A stretch of 64,000 bases of DNA from Paractinoplanes maris (GTDB lineage Bacteria > Actinomycetota > Actinomycetes > Mycobacteriales > Micromonosporaceae): contig NZ_JALPVL010000015.1 in NCBI RefSeq assembly GCF_023544465.1, positions 124,001 to 188,000 on the forward strand, given 5' to 3'. The position numbers were made by a program, and so were the translations under genes. How positions within the stretch are numbered: position 1 is the stretch's first letter; each line of letters opens with the position of its first letter. The notes beneath the pieces were generated by a model. The model was given only the letters and a program-made list of their open reading frames with translations, was not told where the DNA came from and made no database searches. Shown piece after piece: positions 60,561 to 64,000 of the stretch.

Positions 60561-61412
60561 CTACCGATAGACGTAGTGGATCTTCAGCTTGCGGGTGCCG
60601 GCATTTTTGTAGGTGCCGGTCATCCGCTCGCCGTTGAGCCACAGGAAGCAGCGGATCGCGCGGTCGCCCAGCCGCCACGAGGTGTCGCCGGGTGGGAAGC
60701 CGAGCCAGCCCACCCGGTTGCGCACGCTCCGGTCGGCCGGGATGCCGGTGAACGTGGCGATCGTCGCGTGGCAGCCCTTCTCGAGCTCAGCGGCGGTCAG
60801 CCCGGCTGCCGTCGCGCTCTTGCTCACAAAGATGCCGGCGAACTCCGCGGTGTGCTGCCCGGCGCACGGCACCGGGCGCATCGCGGTGACCCGGCCGCCC
60901 GCCACCCGGGGGTTGGCGCAGGTCATCCGCACTCGGGCGCTCCGGAGGGAGCCTTTCAGGCTGCCCGAGCGGCGGACGAACTCGCCGTCGACCGGGGACG
61001 TCTCGGCCAGGTCGCAGCGAAACCATCGGGCGCCACCGGTCCAGGCCTCGGCGCTGGGCAGGACGGGTTGCAGCACCAGCCAGCCGGTGCGCCAGTCGCC
61101 CCCCAGGAAACCGGTGACCCGGCGGGAGCACTCCCGGAACGCGCGGCCGGGGCGCGCCGCGGGAGCGAGGTCGGGCAGGTCGGCGATCGCCGCGGTCTCG
61201 GCCACGTGCGGGCGGGCGCACGGCACCGGCGCGTAATCCTCCAGCGTGCCCTCCTCGACCAGGCCGGGGTGGCACTGCGCGGCCGCCGGGCGGAACTGCT
61301 TGGCCACGGGCGGCGCGGACCAACCGTTCGCCAGGTCGCCGTCGACGCCGCTGGGCAGGTCGGAACAGCCGGCGAGGGCGAGCACCAGAGCGGCCGCCAC
61401 CCATCGCCGCAT
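60561..61412 (-). CDS. Lipoprotein of the septum-formation-like family
   Basis: A 283-residue lipoprotein: the signal peptide MRRWVAAALVLALAGC ends in a lipobox with lipidated C16. The exported part holds paired Cys/His modules (CHPGLVEEGTLEDYAPVPCARPHVAE and a second MRPVPCAGQHTAEFAGIF), the CxxxH-type pattern seen in actinobacterial Septum_form domain proteins. The actual role is unknown. It ends three bases from rsmB (convergent). Confidence 0.75.
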   Translation of the reverse strand: MRRWVAAALVLALAGCSDLPSGVDGDLANGWSAPPVAKQFRPAAAQCHPGLVEEGTLEDYAPVPCARPHVAETAAIADLPDLAPAARPGRAFRECSRRVTGFLGGDWRTGWLVLQPVLPSAEAWTGGARWFRCDLAETSPVDGEFVRRSGSLKGSLRSARVRMTCANPRVAGGRVTAMRPVPCAGQHTAEFAGIFVSKSATAAGLTAAELEKGCHATIATFTGIPADRSVRNRVGWLGFPPGDTSWRLGDRAIRCFLWLNGERMTGTYKNAGTRKLKIHYVYR

Positions 61413-61497
61413 GTCGTTCTCCCGCCCGGTCCGTCGAAGGGGTCGTCACTCTATCGGGTACATCGCAGGTGCGAAGACCTGGACGGCCGGGCAATGG

Positions 61498-61506
61498 TTA
61501 TCCACA
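61498..61506 (+). promoter_or_regulatory. Consensus DnaA box upstream of rpe
   Basis: TTATCCACA at 61498-61506 is a perfect DnaA box on the plus strand, 43 bases before the rpe start and just upstream of its -10 element. A third perfect box lies in ureD (1313-1321, minus strand). The function is inferred only from sequence. Confidence 0.4.
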
Positions 61507-61535
61507 GGCGGGGAGAGCGCACGCCCGCGAGGTCA

Positions 61536-61541
61536 TAGACT
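61536..61541 (+). promoter_or_regulatory. -10 element TAGACT for leaderless rpe
   Basis: TAGACT at 61536-61541 ends seven bases before GTG 61549, so the transcript should start at the start codon. No Shine-Dalgarno is present, consistent with leaderless translation. Confidence 0.45.
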
Positions 61542-61548
61542 TTCTGCC

Positions 61549-62223
61549 GTGGAGCCATCGCCGATCATCGCCCCCAGCATCCTGGCCGCCGATTTCGCCC
61601 GTCTCGCCGACGCGGTGCATGCGATCGAGGGTGCCGCCGACTGGGTGCACGTCGATGTCATGGACAACCACTTCGTGCCCAATCTGACGATCGGCCTGCC
61701 GGTGGTGCAGAGCCTGCGCAAGGCGACGAGCATCCCGTTCGACGTGCACCTGATGATCACCGATCCCGAGCGCTGGGCGCCGGGCTACGCCGAGGCCGGG
61801 GCCTACAACGTCACGTTCCACGCCGAGGCCACCGACGACCCGGTCGCGCTGGCCAAGACGCTGCGCGCCGCCGGTGCCAAGGCCGGTCTGGCCATCGACC
61901 GCGACACCGCCGTCGAGCCCTATCTCGATCTGCTGCCCCATGTGGACACGCTGCTGATCATGACCATCAAGGCGGGTTTCGGCGGGCAGAAATTCCTGCC
62001 CGAGATGCTCGACAAGGTGCGCGCGGTGCGCCGCCGCGTCCATGCTGACAATCTCGAGGTCCGTCTCGAGGTCGACGGTGGCATCGCGGCCGACACGATC
62101 GAGCAGGCGGCCGAGGCCGGCGCCGACGCGTTCGTGGCGGGCACCGCGGTCTACGGGGCCGAGGACCCGGCCGCGGCCATCGGCAAGCTGCGCGCCCTCG
62201 CGGGAGCGGGAGGAGTCGGATGA
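61549..62223 (+). CDS. rpe: Ribulose-phosphate 3-epimerase
   Basis: It interconverts ribulose 5-phosphate and xylulose 5-phosphate. PSILAADFARLADAV, VHVDVMDNHFVPNLTIG (catalytic Asp and metal His), DVHLMI, IKAGFGGQKF and LEVDGGI define the barrel. The GFGGQ loop is preceded by KA rather than the common xP. The length of 224 residues is normal. GTG 61549 is supported by the leaderless -10. Its stop overlaps the next gene by four bases; ribD follows, and ribulose 5-phosphate is a riboflavin precursor. Confidence 0.94.
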   Translation: MEPSPIIAPSILAADFARLADAVHAIEGAADWVHVDVMDNHFVPNLTIGLPVVQSLRKATSIPFDVHLMITDPERWAPGYAEAGAYNVTFHAEATDDPVALAKTLRAAGAKAGLAIDRDTAVEPYLDLLPHVDTLLIMTIKAGFGGQKFLPEMLDKVRAVRRRVHADNLEVRLEVDGGIAADTIEQAAEAGADAFVAGTAVYGAEDPAAAIGKLRALAGAGGVG

Positions 62224-63227
62224 GCACCGGGGTCGCTGATCCCCAGCACGACGAGCTCGGTCCCGAGCCCGAGGACCGTCCCGACCTGATCCTGGTGGTC
62301 GACGACGACCAGGACATCGCCAGCTTCGTCGAGTTCAACCTGAAGGTGCACGGCTTCGACGTGATCCGCGCCCGCGACGGGCAGGACGCGCTCGAGGTGA
62401 TGGAGGACCGGCGTCCCGACCTGGCCGTGGTCGACTGGATGATGCCGCGGATGGACGGTGTCGAGCTGACCCGCCGGCTGCGCGCCGAGCCGCTCACCTC
62501 GGCCCTGCCGGTGATCATGCTGACGGCCAAGAGCATGACTGTCGACAAAGTGGTGGGCCTGACCGCCGGCGTCGACGACTACCTGGTCAAGCCGTTCGAC
62601 ACGGCCGAGCTGATCGCCCGCGTGTCGTCCACGCTGCGGCGCAACAAGGAGTTCCGCGAGACCTCGCCGCTGACCGGCCTGCCCGGCAACGCTCGGGTGC
62701 GGCGCGAGATCTCCGACCGGATGAAGGCCGGCGGCGAGTACGCCGTGGGCTACATCGACATCGACCGGTTCAAGAGCGTCAACGACGTCTACGGCTTCGA
62801 CCGCGGCGACGAGTTCATCACGGCGCTGGCCCGCAGCCTGCACCGCGCGGTGGCCACGGTCGGCCCGCCCTCGATCTTCCTGGGCCACATCGGTGGCGAC
62901 GACTTCGTCTTCATCTGCACCCCCGAGCAGGTGCTCCCGCTGACCAAGCGGATGGTCGGCGACTTCGAGCAGGCGGCCGATCAGCTCTACGACGCGATCG
63001 ACGCCGAGCGCGGCTACATCGAGGTGCCCGACCGGCGCGGCAACAAGAACCGCGCCGCGCTGGTGACGCTCTCGATCGGCGTCGCCCAGGCGACCGTCGA
63101 GGGCCGCCGCTTCGCCGACCCGCGGGTGGTCATCGGGGTGGCCTCGGAGATGAAAAAGGTCGCCAAATCCCAGCCGGGCTCGTATGTGGCGATCGACCGC
63201 CGACGGGCCGACGGCGCCGAAGCCTGA
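62220..63227 (+). CDS. Response regulator with receiver and GGDEF-like domains
   Basis: A PleD-like architecture of 335 residues. The receiver domain (about residues 22-140) has acidic DDDQD, phosphoacceptor D72 (VVDWMMPRMDG) and K124. The GGDEF domain (about 148-325) includes TGLPGN, IDIDRFKSVNDVYGFDRGDEF and the signature G225-G-D-D-F229 in place of GGDEF. There is no RxxD inhibitory site. It may make c-di-GMP, for which BldD (encoded at 38 kb) is the receptor, or be a non-catalytic GTP-binding sensor. It is coupled to rpe. Confidence 0.88.
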   Translation: MSTGVADPQHDELGPEPEDRPDLILVVDDDQDIASFVEFNLKVHGFDVIRARDGQDALEVMEDRRPDLAVVDWMMPRMDGVELTRRLRAEPLTSALPVIMLTAKSMTVDKVVGLTAGVDDYLVKPFDTAELIARVSSTLRRNKEFRETSPLTGLPGNARVRREISDRMKAGGEYAVGYIDIDRFKSVNDVYGFDRGDEFITALARSLHRAVATVGPPSIFLGHIGGDDFVFICTPEQVLPLTKRMVGDFEQAADQLYDAIDAERGYIEVPDRRGNKNRAALVTLSIGVAQATVEGRRFADPRVVIGVASEMKKVAKSQPGSYVAIDRRRADGAEA

Positions 63228-63315
63228 GGTCAGCGAGCCGCGGTGGTTGTGCGTTCAAGTCGCGCGGCTGTGAGATGGCTCGCCCCGGGGGTGGCAAAAT
63301 CCGCCAGTCGTGTAA

Positions 63316-63524
63316 AACTCGGGGTGACCCACCACGCGCTGGCGGGACTCGGTGAAATTCCGAACCGGCGGTGATCCGATCTCTGGATGTGTTTCCAGGG
63401 TTCGGTAAGCCCGCGACCCGGACGTCGTTCTGCGACGGACGGTGGACCTGGTGAGACTCCAGGGCCGACGGTTGATCAAGCCCTTCTCAGGCTCGGTCAG
63501 ACAGTCCGGATGGGAGACAGCGCG
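63316..63524 (+). promoter_or_regulatory. FMN riboswitch (RFN element)
   Basis: Conserved blocks occur in order: GACTCGGTGAAATTCCGAACC plus GGCGGTGAT (about 63346-63375), AAGCCCGCGACCCG (63408-63421), GGTGAGACTCCAGGGCCGACGG (around 63450-63471) and CAGTCCGGATGGGAGA (63502-63517). These are the core segments of the RFN aptamer that binds FMN. The element precedes ribD by about 130 bases, so it should switch off riboflavin synthesis when FMN is plentiful. Bases 63228-63315 hold nothing I recognise. Confidence 0.93.
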
Positions 63525-63560
63525 TCGGCATCGGAACGAGGGCTGCCCAGCCCCCGGCCG

Positions 63561-63579
63561 GGGTACGCGCAGCGTACCC
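63561..63579 (+). terminator. Hairpin in the riboswitch expression platform
   Basis: GGGTACGC (63561-63568) and GCGTACCC (63572-63579) form a perfect 8-bp stem with a 3-base loop, 37 bases after the aptamer. It is followed, after a small second stem (GCC-GATTTC-GGC), by GTTTTCTG. It may be the terminator of the FMN switch, although a mechanism acting on the ribosome binding site (GAGAGGA near 63638) cannot be excluded. Confidence 0.5.
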
Positions 63580-63651
63580 TCGTGCCCGATTTCGGCGTTT
63601 TCTGCCTCTTCCTGCCCGCGCGTGACAGCACCGCGCGAGAGGAAGACACCG

Positions 63652-64000
63652 ATGGTGACCGAGGACGAGGCGATGCGCCGCGCGATCGCGCTGGCCGCCC
63701 GCGGACTCGGCACGACCAGCCCCAACCCGGTGGTCGGCTGCCTCCTGCTCGACACCGACGGCGAGGTCGTCGGTGAGGGGTTCCACGCCTACGCCGGTGG
63801 CCCGCACGCCGAGATCGTGGCGCTGGCCCAGGCCGGCGACCGGGCCCGCGGCGGCACCGCCGTCGTCACGCTCGAACCCTGCAACCACACCGGCCGCACC
63901 GGCCCCTGCAGCCAGGCCCTGATCAACGCCGGGGTGCGCCGCGTCGTGATCGCGGTCGACGACCCGACACCGGTCGCGACGGGCGGGGCCGTCCGGTTGC
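63652..64000 (+). CDS. ribD: Riboflavin biosynthesis deaminase/reductase RibD (3' truncated by window)
   Basis: The visible 116 residues are the deaminase half, which removes ammonia from the pyrimidine intermediate. The cytidine-deaminase-type zinc motif is complete: GGPHAEIVAL (His and catalytic Glu) and EPCNHTGRTGPCSQALINAG (two Cys). TTSPNPVVGCLLLD precedes it. The reductase domain would lie past the window edge. ATG 63652 has AGAGGA upstream and follows the FMN riboswitch. Confidence 0.93.
   Translation, partial: MVTEDEAMRRAIALAARGLGTTSPNPVVGCLLLDTDGEVVGEGFHAYAGGPHAEIVALAQAGDRARGGTAVVTLEPCNHTGRTGPCSQALINAGVRRVVIAVDDPTPVATGGAVRL

Overview
The window is very GC-rich chromosomal DNA with many GTG and TTG starts, dense coding and frequent 1-4 bp stop/start overlaps. 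BldD, actinobacterial IHF (mIHF), a FliA/WhiG-type sigma factor and the gene order alaS-ruvX-mltG-aro-efp-nusB-bldD-pyrR-pyrBC-carAB-pyrD/F-mihF-gmk-rpoZ-coaBC-metK-priA-def-fmt-rsmB-rpe-rib place it in a filamentous actinobacterium. Several proteins resemble Micromonosporaceae (Actinoplanes-like), but the genus is an inference.

Layout. 1-1.24 kb: the end of an unknown gene and a sigma factor. 1.3-6.03 kb (minus): a complete urease operon, ureABCFGD, with a GlnR-type box in front of ureA. 6.16-11.8 kb: RidA, an amidohydrolase and, divergently, a GH20 hexosaminidase, a hemerythrin-like protein, a D-serine-dehydratase-like PLP enzyme and a ComB-like protein; this looks like an amino-sugar and D-amino-acid salvage module. 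11.9-23.8 kb: aspS, small membrane and regulatory proteins, rarA, a 1496-residue repeat-rich membrane-anchored protein, and two small membrane proteins leading into alaS. 23.8-37.7 kb: alaS, ruvX, mltG, the aromatic pathway genes (aroE, aroC, aroK, aroB, aroQ), efp and nusB. The aro run is split by a 4.2-kb insert holding an AAA/STAND-like ATPase with TPRs, an NADPH:quinone-type oxidoreductase and an RHH-ClpN protein. 38-49.5 kb: bldD and a UMP biosynthesis operon (pyrR-pyrB-pyrC-carA-carB-pyrD-bioA-pyrF) with a PyrR-binding hairpin on the pyrR ribosome binding site. 49.6-64 kb: mihF, gmk, rpoZ, coaBC, metK, a SUKH-like gene, priA (minus), def, fmt, rsmB, a lipoprotein (minus), rpe, a REC-GGDEF regulator, and an FMN riboswitch ahead of ribD, which runs off the window.

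The most unusual signal is a set of short tandem duplications sitting on gene ends. At fmt/rsmB a 50-bp unit, carrying the last fmt codons, a Shine-Dalgarno and an overlapping TGA/GTG, is repeated so that three 17-codon mini-cistrons are chained between fmt and rsmB, each stop overlapping the next start. ureG/ureD shows a related chain of two mini-cistrons built on a 47-bp duplication. Similar junction-anchored repeats lie at the end of gmk (15 bp x3), after metK (41 bp x6) and before pyrF (46-bp spacing x2), and tandem low-complexity tails occur in UreB, PyrD, RarA, PriA and the giant protein.

All calls come from reading the sequence and from knowledge of the families; no database search was run.
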